A stretch of DNA of 64,000 nt from Bacteroidales bacterium (GCA_017460915.1 JAFUAA010000047.1:27170-91169); one strand, 5' to 3'. Positions 44,316 to 53,494 are shown, counted from the first letter of the stretch. Translations and numbers: made by a program. Notes: generated by a model from the sequence alone, not told the origin.

Positions 44316-45950
44316 TTACATCATGCCGTCCATTCCGCCGCCCATGGGCATCGGAGGTGTGGGAGGCGTAGGCTCCTTGTGGTTGCTGATGACGCACTCG
44401 GTGGTCAGCAACATGCCAGCGATGCTGGCAGCGTTCTCCAAAGCCACTCTCGACACCTTGACGGGGTCGATGACACCCGTTTCGAGGAGGTTCTCATAAA
44501 CCTCGATGCGGGCGTTGAAGCCGAAGTCGTCCTTGCCTTCCTTCACCTTGTTGACGACGACCGAGCCTTCCAGTCCGGCGTTCTCAACGATTTGACGCAG
44601 CGGCTCTTCCAAGGCGCGCTTGATGATGGCGATACCCGTGGTCTCGTCTTCGTTGTCGCCCTTCAGCTTCTCAATGGCCTTGATGGCGCGGATGAAACCG
44701 ACACCGCCGCCAGGGATGATACCCTCTTCGATGGCAGCACGGGTGGCGTTCAGAGCGTCCTCGACGCGGTCTTTCTTTTCTTTCATCTCCACTTCGGAGG
44801 CGGCACCAACGTAGATGACTGCCACGCCACCGGCCAACTTGGCCAAGCGTTCTTGCAGCTTCTCGCGGTCGTAATCGCTCGTGGTGGTCTTGATTTGGGC
44901 CTTGATTTGGTTGGTGCGGGCATCGATGTCCTTCTTGGCGCCGTGACCGTTCACGATGGTGGTGTTGTCCTTGTTGATGCTCACCTTGTCGGCTTGGCCG
45001 AGCATTTGCAGGTTGGCGTCTTCAAGCTTGTAGCCCTTCTCTTCGCTGATGACGGTGCCACCAGTCAGGATGGCGATGTCTTCCAGCATTTCCTTGCGGC
45101 GGTCGCCGAAGCCAGGAGCCTTGACGGCAGCCACTTTCAGCGAGCCACGCAGACGGTTGACCACCAAGGTAGCCAAGGCTTCGCCGTCGATGTCCTCAGC
45201 AATGATGATGAGGGCGCGGCCGGTTTGCAGGGTCTGTTCGAGCACGGGCAGCAAGTCCTTCATCACGGAGATCTTCTTGTCATAAATCAAGATGTAAGGA
45301 TTCTCATAGACGGCTTCCATCTTCTCGGTGTTGGTGACGAAGTAAGGCGAGATGTAGCCACGGTCGAACTGCATACCTTCGACGACATCGACGTAGGTTT
45401 CAATGCCCTTGGCATCCTCAACGGTTATGACGCCTTCCTGCTTCACCTTGCCCATAGCTTCGGCGATGAGGCCTCCGATGGTGCTGTCGTTGTTGGCCGA
45501 AATAGTGGCCACTTGCTTGATCTTCTCGTTGTCGCCGCCCACTTTGACGGACATTTTCTTGAGCGATGCCACGACAGCGGCCACGGCCTTGTCGATACCA
45601 CGCTTCAGGTCGAGCGGGTTGGCGCCGGCGGTGACGTTCTTCAGGCCCGTAGCCACGATGCTTTGGGCGAGAACGGTGGCGGTGGTGGTACCATCACCAG
45701 CCAGGTCGTTGGTCTTGGAGGCCACTTCCTTCACGAGTTGGGCACCCATGTTCTCGACGGGGTCGATGAGCTCGATTTCCTTGGCGACCGTCACACCGTC
45801 CTTGGTGATTTGGGGAGCACCATACGATTTTTCGATGACCACGTTACGGCCTTTGGGACCGAGGGTCACCTTCACTGCGTTTGACAATGCGTCGACGCCT
45901 TTCTTCAGGCCGTCGCGTGATTCGATATTGAAAAGAATGTCTTTTGCCAT
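44316..45950 (-). CDS. groEL: chaperonin GroEL (Hsp60)
   Basis: 544 residues, full length. Markers: [54 protein letters not shown], the apical domain, [20 protein letters not shown] and the Gly/Met tail [11 protein letters not shown]. It forms the folding chamber closed by GroES. It is the second gene of a groES-groEL operon; the intervening 80 bp contain a perfect palindrome. Confidence 0.98.
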   Translation of the reverse strand: MAKDILFNIESRDGLKKGVDALSNAVKVTLGPKGRNVVIEKSYGAPQITKDGVTVAKEIELIDPVENMGAQLVKEVASKTNDLAGDGTTTATVLAQSIVATGLKNVTAGANPLDLKRGIDKAVAAVVASLKKMSVKVGGDNEKIKQVATISANNDSTIGGLIAEAMGKVKQEGVITVEDAKGIETYVDVVEGMQFDRGYISPYFVTNTEKMEAVYENPYILIYDKKISVMKDLLPVLEQTLQTGRALIIIAEDIDGEALATLVVNRLRGSLKVAAVKAPGFGDRRKEMLEDIAILTGGTVISEEKGYKLEDANLQMLGQADKVSINKDNTTIVNGHGAKKDIDARTNQIKAQIKTTTSDYDREKLQERLAKLAGGVAVIYVGAASEVEMKEKKDRVEDALNATRAAIEEGIIPGGGVGFIRAIKAIEKLKGDNEDETTGIAIIKRALEEPLRQIVENAGLEGSVVVNKVKEGKDDFGFNARIEVYENLLETGVIDPVKVSRVALENAASIAGMLLTTECVISNHKEPTPPTPPMPMGGGMDGMM

Positions 45951-45996
45951 GATATTTGTTGTTTATTTGTTTGTCGTTGAATTGTTTAGTTGTTTT

Positions 45997-46024
45997 GTAG
46001 AGACGTAGCGCGCTACGTCTCTAC
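45997..46024. repeat. perfect 28-bp palindrome between groES and groEL
   Basis: Identical in sequence to 6328-6355 (half-site GTAGAGACGTAGCG). In the groES-groEL transcript it would form a very stable hairpin just upstream of groEL. Confidence 0.9.
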
Positions 46025-46030
46025 ACCGAA

Positions 46031-46309
46031 TTAGATGATGGCGATGACATCGGATTCACGCATAATCATATAGTCTTTGCCATCGAGGTGGAACTCGGTG
46101 CCGGCGTATTTGCCGTAGATGACCTTATCGCCCTCTTTCAGGGTCATTGTGTTGTCCTTGGTGCCGGGGCCGACGGCCACGACGGTGCCTTGTTGGGGTT
46201 TCTCTTTAGCGGTGTCGGGGATAATGATGCCGCTTGCGGTTTTCTGTTCGGCTGCTGCGGGCTCGATGACCACGCGGTCGGCCAGAGGTTTGATTGATAA
46301 CTTTGCCAT
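46031..46309 (-). CDS. groES: co-chaperonin GroES (Hsp10)
   Basis: 92 residues. [42 protein letters not shown] is the N-terminal core and mobile loop; [32 protein letters not shown] is the end. It caps the GroEL ring. It is first in the operon. Confidence 0.97.
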   Translation of the reverse strand: MAKLSIKPLADRVVIEPAAAEQKTASGIIIPDTAKEKPQQGTVVAVGPGTKDNTMTLKEGDKVIYGKYAGTEFHLDGKDYMIMRESDVIAII

Positions 46310-46358
46310 TTTATTTGTTGTTTAATTTGTTGATTGTTTAATCGTTGAATTGTTGTAG

Positions 46359-46409
46359 GGACGCATCGCATGCGTCCGCCCGAATGCAACGGACACACGC
46401 GGTGTGTCC
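46359..46409. repeat. two adjacent palindromes
   Basis: GGACGCATCGCATGCGTCC (46359-46377) and GGACACACGCGGTGTGTCC (46391-46409) fill the 100-bp gap between the groES start and the end of the GH95 gene. Confidence 0.8.
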
Positions 46410-48743
46410 TTACAGACGGCGGTTGTTTGTCATATTTCGTGCCAAACCGGAAAATGGCAGGGTTTTGTCAGTCGGAGGTGACAAAGTGGCATTTTGGAAA
46501 GTCACCTTCCCATCTCTCCAAGAGCATTCCACCACCCCGCCGCCACGGGCGCATAGTCCTTTGAAGTGGCCACTTTGCCAGGTCGAAGGCAAGGCAGGCA
46601 GCAACTCGATTTTGCCGTCGTGGCTTTGCAGCAGCATCTCGGCAATGCCTGCCGTGCCGCCCAAGTTGCCGTCGATTTGGAACGGCGGATGGGCGCAAAA
46701 CAGGTTCGGATAAGAGCCCGCATGATACTGTCCAGTGCTGTCGATGGCAGGCTGCAACAGGTTTTTCAACAACTGGTATGCGTGGTCGCCGTCGCCGAGG
46801 CGTGCCCAGAAGCAGATTTTCCATGCCCGCGACCAGCCTGTGCCTCCGTCGCCGCGACGGAGCAAGGTCTGGCGGCAAGCGTCCATCAGTTCAGGTGTTT
46901 TCGTTTGGGTCAGCATCGTTCCGGGATAAAGCCCAAAGAGATGCGACACATGACGGTGCTGCAGCTCCACTTCCTTGTAATCTTTGAGCCATTCCTGCAA
47001 ATAGCCATGCTCGCTGACCTGCATCGGCGGGAAATGCGATTTTGCCGATTGAAGGCTATCGATGAAAGACCCGTCAATGCCTAAAATGCCTGCTGACTGA
47101 CAAACTGCATCATATAACTCGCTGACAATCTGTACATCCATCGTGCTGCCCATGCACACGCTGACGGGCGTGCTGTCGTTGAGGTAAAATGAATTTTCCG
47201 GCGAGGTTGTCGGGGCAGTGACGAGCCAGCCGTGCTCGGGTTCCTCAATCATCGCGTCGAGGAAAAAGACGGCAGCTTCTTTCAGTAATGGATAAGCCTC
47301 GCGAAGGAAGGCGGTGTCGTGCGTGAACTCGAAATGCTGCCAAGCGTGCAGGGCTAACCAAGCCCCGCCCGTGTTGGTGGCGCCCCACGAAGGGTGCTCT
47401 CCCGGAGCCGTGAAGCCCCACGGGTTGCTGACCACATGGGCACACCAACCTCGAGCACTGTAAAACGACTGGGCGGTTTTCCGGCCTGAAGGCATCAGGT
47501 TTTGCGCAAAGCGAATCAAGGGCAAGTGGAGTTCCGAGAGGTTGCAGACCTCGCAAGGCCAATGGTTCATCTCCACATTAATATTAAGGTGATAGTCACC
47601 GTTCCACGGCGTTTGGAGTGTGTTGGCCCACAAGCCCTGCAGGTTGGGCGGCAACAAATCCTCGCGCGTGGAGCTGATGAGGAGATAGCGTCCATAATGG
47701 AAATAGCATACAGGAAGCCAAGGGTCGTCGTTTTCGAGAAAAGCATGCCAATGATCATACAATGTAAGGTCTTGGTTTTCTTTTGGTTCGCCAATCTGTA
47801 ATTCCACACGGTCAAATAACTCATGATGGGCTTTCAGATGGTCGCTTCTCACTGCATCGAAACCTTTTGCTATGGCCTTTTGCAGGTGTTCGTTGACATA
47901 TTTTTCAGGTTCAGCGCACATGAAATCGGTGGCGGCACAGAAATAGATGACGGTTTCATCGTTTTCGGTAACCGTTTGCGCCTTGGCGTAGTAACGCATC
48001 CCTTCAATGCCTTCCACGTTGCTGTCCAACTGGCCAAACATCGCCACGCCATCAGCATCAGTGACGACTTGGGCTTTTTCGGCACGAGAGAGATTGATTG
48101 AGAACTGGGGGCAGGTCGTTGAGCCTGTCGAAACGCCCGCGTTCTTTTGGGTCGGCCCTTCGACAGGCTCAGGGACCTTAACTTTTATTACCGCCACATC
48201 ATCCGTCCGAGAAATGAAAGCCTCGCGCTCGTAATGTTGTCCGCCTTTGTCAAAAGAGACCTTGTGCGTGGCATCATCGAGGCAAAGCGTACGTCGGTAG
48301 TTTGTTACGGAATCATCATTGGGATAATGGTATTCAATAGTCATCATTCCCAAAGTCTGATAGCAGCCAAACGGCACTTTGGCGCCCTGGCCATGGCTCG
48401 AGCCTGCGCCACCACAAACGAAAGTCTCGTACATCAGCTGCTGCGCCTCGTCATTTTTGCCTTCCATCAGCAGACGCCTGATTTCGGGCAGCGACTGCAA
48501 GGCCAAGGGATTGCTGTCGTCAGCAGGTGCACCGCTCCATAAAGTAATGTCGTTCAGCACGATGGTCTCCTGCCCTACTTCGCCATCGGGCATCATCCCG
48601 AGGTGACCATTGCCCAAAGGGAAGCATTCCTCCCAGATTTGGGCGGGAGCGGTATAAGTCAGGTTCCAAGGCTCGTCTTGGGCTTGCCTTTGGCAGCCGA
48701 AGAAGGCGAGGAAAGGGATGATAAGAAGATAGCATTTCTTCAT
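46410..48743 (-). CDS. GH95 family alpha-L-fucosidase lipoprotein
   Basis: 777 residues from [20 protein letters not shown] with lipobox AFFGC. The frame upstream to 48806 crosses the -7 box. GH95 features: [45 protein letters not shown] (the Asn-x-Asn of the active site), [14 protein letters not shown] (Glu general acid in SPE), [13 protein letters not shown] and [19 protein letters not shown] (Asp). It should release alpha-1,2-linked fucose (or galactose) from host or plant glycans in the periplasm. Residues about 190-209 ([20 protein letters not shown]) are encoded by a palindromic repeat inserted in frame. Confidence 0.9.
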   Translation of the reverse strand: MKKCYLLIIPFLAFFGCQRQAQDEPWNLTYTAPAQIWEECFPLGNGHLGMMPDGEVGQETIVLNDITLWSGAPADDSNPLALQSLPEIRRLLMEGKNDEAQQLMYETFVCGGAGSSHGQGAKVPFGCYQTLGMMTIEYHYPNDDSVTNYRRTLCLDDATHKVSFDKGGQHYEREAFISRTDDVAVIKVKVPEPVEGPTQKNAGVSTGSTTCPQFSINLSRAEKAQVVTDADGVAMFGQLDSNVEGIEGMRYYAKAQTVTENDETVIYFCAATDFMCAEPEKYVNEHLQKAIAKGFDAVRSDHLKAHHELFDRVELQIGEPKENQDLTLYDHWHAFLENDDPWLPVCYFHYGRYLLISSTREDLLPPNLQGLWANTLQTPWNGDYHLNINVEMNHWPCEVCNLSELHLPLIRFAQNLMPSGRKTAQSFYSARGWCAHVVSNPWGFTAPGEHPSWGATNTGGAWLALHAWQHFEFTHDTAFLREAYPLLKEAAVFFLDAMIEEPEHGWLVTAPTTSPENSFYLNDSTPVSVCMGSTMDVQIVSELYDAVCQSAGILGIDGSFIDSLQSAKSHFPPMQVSEHGYLQEWLKDYKEVELQHRHVSHLFGLYPGTMLTQTKTPELMDACRQTLLRRGDGGTGWSRAWKICFWARLGDGDHAYQLLKNLLQPAIDSTGQYHAGSYPNLFCAHPPFQIDGNLGGTAGIAEMLLQSHDGKIELLPALPSTWQSGHFKGLCARGGGVVECSWRDGKVTFQNATLSPPTDKTLPFSGLARNMTNNRRL
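48121..48170. repeat. GAGCCTGTCGAA...TTCGACAGGCTC element inside GH95
   Basis: Perfect 12-bp arms 26 bp apart, translated as EPVEG...VSTGS in the fucosidase. The arms match a short interspersed repeat I recall from other Bacteroidetes genomes. Confidence 0.8.
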
Positions 48744-48760
48744 GGCGAGGGCAATTTTGG

Positions 48761-48768
48761 CAAAAATA
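48761..48768 (-). promoter_or_regulatory. -7 box for the GH95 gene
   Basis: TATTTTTG on the minus strand, 17 bases before the ATG at 48743. Confidence 0.7.
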
Positions 48769-48810
48769 CTCATTTTTTTGACATGGGGGCAGGAACCGAT
48801 AGGCATCGCC

Positions 48811-49776
48811 TCAAAGGATTCTCTCCAACGCTTCCTTCACGACGCTCCGTGGGCAACCGATATTCATGCGGACAAAACCTTCTCCGCCTTGGCCGTACAT
48901 ATCACCGTTGCTCAGCAGGAGTCCGGCTTGGTCAGAAAAGAACTTCATCAGTGCCTCCTGCGACAGCCCCATAGCACGGCAATCGAGCCAAACCAAGAAA
49001 GAGGCTTGAGGCGGGATGGCCTTGTAGCCAGGAAGGGTGGGGTCCGCATGAATCTCATCAGAGATGACGATTACCCCTTTTTGGCGACAAAGCGAGGCGA
49101 CGCGCCTGAGCGCATCAGAATCCCAGACGACACCGGCGAGGTTGTGGGGGTTGCAAAGGACCAGCATCTTAGCGTCGGTATCCGAGAGAAGCCGCTCCAG
49201 CCCATTGAGATCCATCCGATAGCGCTCGCCATCGAAGAGTAGCGGGTTGTCGATGACATTACGCCCCAACCGCTCTGCGTACATTCGGAAGAGGTTGTAG
49301 ACAGGCGGCATGACGATGATACTGTCGCCAGAATTGGTAAAGGTGAGGTAAGCCTGGTTGATGGAAGTGATGACGCCCAGACAGTAGGCGACCCATTCTT
49401 TCTCGACCTTCCAGCCGTGCATCTCTTTCTCCCAGCCGATGATGCTCTGGTAGTATTCTTTTGGCGTCATAGTATAGCCCAGCGCGTCACGACTCAACCG
49501 TTCCTTCAACGCCGACGACACGGCTGGGGCGGTGCGGAAGTCCATGTCGGCGATCCACATAGGAATCTGTCCCTCGGTCGCGCGTTCGTGTTTAATGCTC
49601 CACGTCCCGGAGCGGTCGATAATCTCGTCAAAGTCCCTTTTGCCGTTGTCGCCTTCATGTCCGCCGTCGATGGCGAATGGACGGGTGCAACCCGTCGCCA
49701 GGCCACCGAGAGAGGGCAACAAGGCCGCTGCACAAGCCGCTACCGAAGCGACTTTAATGAATTCTCGTCTTTCCAT
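48811..49776 (-). pseudogene. MalY/PatB-like aminotransferase lacking the PLP-lysine segment
   Basis: 321 residues in one intact frame. The N-terminus ERREFIKVASVAACAAALLP resembles a twin-arginine signal, with a possible lipobox LATGC. MalY-type blocks follow: IPMWIADMDFRTAPAV, GVITSINQAYLTFTNSGDSI IVMPPVY, LVLCNPHNLAGVVW and VIVISDEIHADPTLPGYKAI. The sequence then jumps straight to PQASFLVWLDCRAMGLSQEA and [24 protein letters not shown]. In family members about 70-80 residues, including the SK-x-F lysine that binds PLP, lie between those blocks. The protein therefore cannot form the normal Schiff base. It is an internally deleted gene or a non-catalytic derivative. Confidence 0.75.
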
Positions 49777-49783
49777 AGTGGTG

Positions 49784-49791
49784 CAAAGATA
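49784..49791 (-). promoter_or_regulatory. -7 box for the MalY-like gene
   Basis: TATCTTTG on the minus strand, only 7 bases before the ATG at 49776, so the mRNA would be nearly leaderless. Confidence 0.55.
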
Positions 49792-49892
49792 GGCTTTTAT
49801 GAGAATTTTGGCAGTTTTTTTTGATAAACTTCCTCTGTTTGATTTGGCAGGCCAGCGCGCCCAACCCAGACAAGTTTTTGATTTCGTTATTT

Positions 49893-49935
49893 ATTGATTA
49901 TCAACAACAAATCCGACAGCAAACGATTGCACAAT
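49893..49935 (+). repeat. partial copy (tail) of the cassette repeat
   Basis: The block ATTATCAAC...CCGACAGCAAACGA matches the 3-prime part of the long repeats at 50256-50285 and 51207-51233. It may be the remnant of a first cassette boundary; the 60 bp behind it contain no recognisable gene. Confidence 0.55.
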
Positions 49936-49997
49936 TGGGAATCCACCTATGCAGTAAAACATCTGAGGACGGTAATCGAAGAGGCAAAACCACTTGC

Positions 49998-50318
49998 CCC
50001 CCGCAAGGGTTGGTTGATAATTCTTTTTTCCTCTTTTTTGTCGGCAGGGGTTCACACCGCCTGCCTCATAGTGGCTGCCGTCCTTTCGGGACTTGGACTG
50101 CCGCTCGTGGGTTTGCTGACGCTGGAAGGCGGGGATTGAAATCGCCCGATGAAATATTGTCGCCCCTTCAGGGCTCGGATGGTCCCTCCTACCCTGCACC
50201 GACACGGAACGACAACACCTGTGGCCCTTGCCATCGGGGCAAAAAAACCAATCATTATCAACCATTTACCCGACAGCAAACGACTACTGTCGACTACAAA
50301 CGTTTAATCAACGGATAG
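49998..50318 (+). repeat. long cassette repeat, copy 1
   Basis: About 320 bp, aligned by eye with 50957-51275. The first ~225 bp differ at only a handful of positions; a variable ~40 bp follows, and then the shared tail ATCATTATCAACCATTTAC, CGACAGCAAACGAC and TCGACTACAAACGTTT. It has no convincing gene, although several frames are open. The copy ends just before the promoter of the first nuclease gene. Confidence 0.85.
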
Positions 50319-50334
50319 GTTTTGGCAGAGTTTC

Positions 50335-50342
50335 CATCTTTG
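50335..50342 (+). promoter_or_regulatory. -7-like box of nuclease cassette 1
   Basis: CATCTTTGCAA, 23 bases before the ATG at 50366. The same variant box CATCTTTGCAA precedes the second cassette gene. Confidence 0.55.
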
Positions 50343-50365
50343 CAATATATTAAAACACAATTGTT

Positions 50366-50887
50366 ATGGTCAAAAAGAACCCATTCGACAAAAAGCAACA
50401 TACGAAGATTCCATTTTCTGAATTAGTGGAACTTATCGGAAGTAGTTGTGAATATAAGTTTTGTATCATTGACGAATACATTGACGAGGAGTTGATGTCG
50501 CTCGCTGCTAGTCATGGCATCAACCTTAAAGGTTTCAAGCATGTCATAGAAACTTCAGGGATACAACACGCCGAAAAACGACATGGTATTAAAAGCAATG
50601 ATAGGACACCCCTTTCTCTTGAAGATTATTTGCTCATCCCTTTTATCATCAAGAACAGGGATATGGTGGAAGTGTCTGCACAAACCGACATTTCGCATCA
50701 TAACACCGTATTGAAATACACCAAGCAGATAGGAGACACTTATTACTATGTCGAAGAGATACGGAAGCGAAACAAAAGTTTGGCTTTCAAAAGCCTCATA
50801 AAACGGCAAAAAGAAAACCCCTCAAAAGAGAGGGGTAATTTGTTATCGCTGGAGGGAACATCCTTTCGGCCGCCCCTTACGTCTTGA
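50366..50887 (+). CDS. solitary PBECR-like (barnase/EndoU/colicin/RelE-type) nuclease
   Basis: 173 residues, no signal peptide. The block ETSGIQHAEKRHGIKSNDRT PLSLEDYLLIPFIIKNRDMV, followed by NTVLKYTKQIGDTYYYVEEI RKRNKSLAFKSLIKRQK, matches what I know of the phage-barnase-EndoU-ColicinE5-RelE class 3 domain. There the conserved H-x-x-KRHG and the Y-Y-x-EE-R-K...LAFK-x-x-K form the RNase core. Such domains usually end phage head or polyvalent proteins; here it is a free-standing small protein with its own promoter. It is a possible toxic RNase. The last ~20 residues cross a terminator-like hairpin. Family identification is tentative. Confidence 0.6.
   Translation: MVKKNPFDKKQHTKIPFSELVELIGSSCEYKFCIIDEYIDEELMSLAASHGINLKGFKHVIETSGIQHAEKRHGIKSNDRTPLSLEDYLLIPFIIKNRDMVEVSAQTDISHHNTVLKYTKQIGDTYYYVEEIRKRNKSLAFKSLIKRQKENPSKERGNLLSLEGTSFRPPLTS
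50817..50836 (+). terminator. terminator-like hairpin within the end of nuclease gene 1
   Basis: ACCCCTC / GAGGGGT stem followed by AATTTGTT. It lies 50 bp before the stop codon, which suggests that the original reading frame may have ended earlier or that the 3-prime part was recruited from the repeat junction. Confidence 0.5.
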
Positions 50888-50909
50888 TAATCCACTGGTT
50901 TTTCACTCC

Positions 50910-51275
50910 GTGTCCGCGACCAACTGCCTGCAAAATTACAACTTTTTCCTGAACCCGCAAGGGTTGGTTGATAATTCTTTTTTCCTCTTTTTTGTCGGCA
51001 GGGGTTCACACCGCCTGCCTCATGGTGGCTGCCGTCCCTTCGGGACTTGGACTGCCGCTCGTGGGTTTGCTGACGCTAGAAGGCGGGGATTGAAATCGCC
51101 CGATGAGATATTGTCGCCCCTTCAGGGCTCGGATGGTTCCTCCTACCCTGCACCGACACGGAACGGCAAAGCCACCACCCTTTGCCGTTATGTCGGACAA
51201 AAAATCATTATCAACCATTTACACGACAGCAAACGACCACTATCGACTACAAACGTTTGTTCAACGTCTTAGTCT
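50910..51275 (+). repeat. long cassette repeat, copy 2
   Basis: Starts with a head (CTGCAAAATTACAACTTTTT near 50928) that recurs after the second gene, then the ~320-bp body matching copy 1. It fills the 434 bp between the two nuclease genes; no separate gene is seen there. Confidence 0.85.
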
Positions 51276-51287
51276 TGACGAAGGTTG

Positions 51288-51295
51288 CATCTTTG
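51288..51295 (+). promoter_or_regulatory. -7-like box of nuclease cassette 2
   Basis: CATCTTTGCAA, 26 bases before the ATG at 51322; same variant as in cassette 1. Confidence 0.55.
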
Positions 51296-51321
51296 CAACA
51301 CAACCGAACAAAACAAAGAAA

Positions 51322-51789
51322 ATGGAAGAACGACAACAAGGGGCATTTGGGCCTATCTACACCCAATTCGAGAACAAACCGAAAGAAGCCATGACCCACC
51401 TATGCAATGTAAAAGACGGAGAATGTCCAAAAGTCTTCTATCGTGAAGATGTCGGATTTGTTGATTTCGTTTGGGGAAAGCCAAACGACAAAACCACTGG
51501 CAAAGGTGGCTTTGGACTATCGCACATCCTCACAGACCACGGCGACGAAATCAAGGATTTCAATATCCACCCAATCGATTTCATCCTTATGATTATGAAT
51601 TTCGGCAAACTTAACATAGAAGGAAAGAAAAACAGGATTTACCTTGAAGGGAAAGAGTTTAGGCTGATTGTCACCACAGAATGGTATGGAAAGTCAAAAC
51701 AACTGTTACTAACAGCATTCGACCTACGCCCCGTATCAAGAAAAAATCCGCAGCGGGCAAAAGAAATGAAAAAAGCCCCTAAAAGATAG
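51322..51789 (+). CDS. solitary PBECR/colicin E5-like putative RNase
   Basis: 155 residues from MEERQQGAFGPIYTQFENKP; the frame upstream runs through the repeat and is not used. Key blocks are VGFVDFVWGKPNDK, GGFGLSHILTDHGD, KKNRIYLEGKEFRLIVTTEW and KQLLLTAFDLRPVS. The order FVWG, GLxHI-x-x-HG, NRIYLE and LLTAFD fits the putative barnase/colicin E5 family endoribonucleases, usually found at the ends of phage structural proteins. It is unrelated in sequence to the nuclease of cassette 1 yet has the same flanks. No immunity or antitoxin gene is visible beside it. Confidence 0.65.
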   Translation: MEERQQGAFGPIYTQFENKPKEAMTHLCNVKDGECPKVFYREDVGFVDFVWGKPNDKTTGKGGFGLSHILTDHGDEIKDFNIHPIDFILMIMNFGKLNIEGKKNRIYLEGKEFRLIVTTEWYGKSKQLLLTAFDLRPVSRKNPQRAKEMKKAPKR

Positions 51790-51798
51790 GAGCTTTTA
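51770..51798 (+). terminator. terminator overlapping the end of nuclease gene 2
   Basis: AAAAGCCCCTA / TAGGAGCTTTT stem with a following T-rich stretch. The stop codon lies inside the hairpin. Confidence 0.7.
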
Positions 51799-51863
51799 TT
51801 CTTTGTCGCTATCTCCGCAAGGATACTCGTAGGATCGATTTTACGGTCAGCCCTGTTTACTGG

Positions 51864-51925
51864 CCAACGACACTGCAAAATTACAACTTTTTCATGAACC
51901 CGCAAGGGGATGGATGATATTTCTA
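51864..51925 (+). repeat. truncated third copy of the cassette repeat (head only)
   Basis: CTGCAAAATTACAACTTTTTC, TGAACCCGCAAGGG and GGATGATA correspond to the head of copy 2 (50928-50973). The similarity then breaks off before the minus-strand lipoprotein gene. Confidence 0.75.
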
Positions 51926-51967
51926 TTTTCGGCATGGGAGGGCTGCCGAGGTTACTCATAAACCATG

Positions 51968-52429
51968 TTATAGTTGCATGTTGTTTTTTTCCTTCTTAGC
52001 AGGACATTTGTCATAGATTATTTCATACAAAAACGCATCTACACTGATCTTTGAAACACCACGCTCATTGGTGTCTGGTTTCCACACAGATTGAGTCGCA
52101 AAATCGATAATGATTCCAGGAATACCACCAATGATAAAGATGTTTCCAAGCAAAGGCATCACCCTGAAACTCTTGGTATAAAAACGGGTAGTTTGTTCTT
52201 CACATCCCTCTTCTTTCAACGTGATAGCCAGATTGTCGGCTTGGCTTCTTTTCCATTGAAAGGTAGCGGTGCCAACGCCTTTGGTTTCTCCATTTACAGA
52301 AATGGAGGCATTAGGATGGCCTACCGCTACAACATGAGCTGTATAACTAGAACCACCTATTAACGTGGCGCACGAATTCAATGCGCAAATGATTGCCATA
52401 GAAAGGGATAACAGTACCAGTTTTTTCAT
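51968..52429 (-). CDS. PEGA-like lipoprotein
   Basis: 153 residues. Lipobox LNSCATLIGGS. A PEGA-type strand pair (ASISVNGETKGVGTATFQWK) is followed by LAITLKEEGCEEQTTRFYTK and a hydrophobic glycine-rich segment (GNIFIIGGIPGIIIDFATQS VW) found in related lipoproteins. It is probably surface- or periplasm-facing; function unknown. It is transcribed against the nuclease cassettes. Confidence 0.7.
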   Translation of the reverse strand: MKKLVLLSLSMAIICALNSCATLIGGSSYTAHVVAVGHPNASISVNGETKGVGTATFQWKRSQADNLAITLKEEGCEEQTTRFYTKSFRVMPLLGNIFIIGGIPGIIIDFATQSVWKPDTNERGVSKISVDAFLYEIIYDKCPAKKEKNNMQL

Positions 52430-52715
52430 GATTGTAAACAGTTATTATTTTGCAATATTACACACATTTTCAATACGACAACGCACAACAAACAAAAAAA
52501 TCCTATAAAGGCTATCATCATCCCCCTTTACATTCCCCTTGCCGTCATGGCGGACAGGGCATCGTCATCCCTGTTCCGTGTGTTCTAGTTCTGGTTTTGG
52601 CTTGTCTGGTTGGGGCATTTATTTTTGTGTTTGTTCTTTCTTTCTTCAGTCCCTCTCCTCCACTTTCCGATTGTTCGGCGGGTATTCTATGTTGATTGGT
52701 TGTGCCGTACGTTTT
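52430..52715. other. intergenic stretch without a recognised gene
   Basis: A weak -7-like TAATATTG on the minus strand at about 52457 could serve the PEGA lipoprotein. The rest is T-rich with no convincing ORF, hairpin or repeat; a plus-strand frame of 81 codons lacks any protein-like character. Confidence 0.4.
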
Positions 52716-53480
52716 TTAGTTCGTTTTGTATGATTTCAATTCAAACTTGACCTTATATTTACGTTCAGAATTACCTGGCACAGTATTGCTTTTATAGTAT
52801 GCATAATTCTCTCTGTGTCCATATCCTCTCAATGAGAAAGTTTTCACCATGCCTGGTTCAATCGTGACGGACTTTGTGAAATCCTGATAGTCCAACATAT
52901 TGCCACTCATGTCGTAGTAAATCATACGACCAGCGACATAGGTGATTGTACGTTCCGTATTGTTCCGCAAAGCCACCGTTGCATCCGATTGCACCCAATC
53001 ATGGTTGTAGTTTGCCAATGTAAGGGCGTTGGGGTCTATTGATGTACTGGTGCTTTCTTTAGACACAGCCGTTTTTGTAGGCGTGGAGATTGCTGGTGTT
53101 GGCTCTTTTACTTCTGGGATGTTCCCTTCCGTTGGTTTCAACGGTTGTTGTGTAAGTGTCGACTCGCGTTTTGTTGTGGTTTGTTGCTGGACAGGCGTTG
53201 TCTTAGGCTTAGCTGTTTTCAGTTGCTCCACTTCCTTACGCAGTTGTTTGACTTCATTTTGAAGTTCTCGCCATTCACTCTCGGGAATAGTAAAATCGGC
53301 ATCGGGAAAGGCTTCCTGATCTTCTTCAACATTGGCGATTTGTTCGCTTTGCTCTTTGGGCGACTGTTCCCAAGGAATCAGCCCTTTGGACCAGAGCAGT
53401 GCCAACACAATGGCAACACATAAGATTACGAGAAGAATCGCTCTCGTGCCACTTTTTCTTTCTTTTGTTTCTTCGTACAT
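52716..53480 (-). CDS. membrane coiled-coil protein, possible fifth gene of the SMC operon
   Basis: 254 residues. A short basic cytoplasmic N-terminus ([13 protein letters not shown]) precedes one membrane helix ([17 protein letters not shown]), an acidic linker, a coiled coil ([20 protein letters not shown]), a Thr/Pro-rich linker, and a C-terminal beta domain resembling FxLYD-type Ig folds ([38 protein letters not shown]). The gene starts 14 bp after the jetD-like stop on the same strand with no promoter or terminator between, so it is probably in the same transcript. It may be an envelope-associated accessory factor or simply a neighbour. Confidence 0.65.
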   Translation of the reverse strand: MYEETKERKSGTRAILLVILCVAIVLALLWSKGLIPWEQSPKEQSEQIANVEEDQEAFPDADFTIPESEWRELQNEVKQLRKEVEQLKTAKPKTTPVQQQTTTKRESTLTQQPLKPTEGNIPEVKEPTPAISTPTKTAVSKESTSTSIDPNALTLANYNHDWVQSDATVALRNNTERTITYVAGRMIYYDMSGNMLDYQDFTKSVTIEPGMVKTFSLRGYGHRENYAYYKSNTVPGNSERKYKVKFELKSYKTN

Positions 53481-53494
53481 GGTTGTTGTGTTGT

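Noticed and set aside
44379-45884. 501-codon plus-strand frame opposite groEL, and similar frames opposite dnaK (14984-16213) and the cargo gene (3718-5598)
   Set aside because: All are antisense shadows of clearly identified genes.
49894-50139. Plus-strand frame encoding a hydrophobic 81-residue peptide in cassette repeat copy 1
   Set aside because: In copy 2 the frame is open over the repeat but lacks the start, and most substitutions change amino acids, so coding selection is not apparent. A small toxic peptide cannot be fully excluded.
50140-51096. GGGGATTGAAATCG occurring twice, like the end of a CRISPR repeat
   Set aside because: It is part of a ~320-bp repeat present in two copies about 960 bp apart, without spacers or cas genes.
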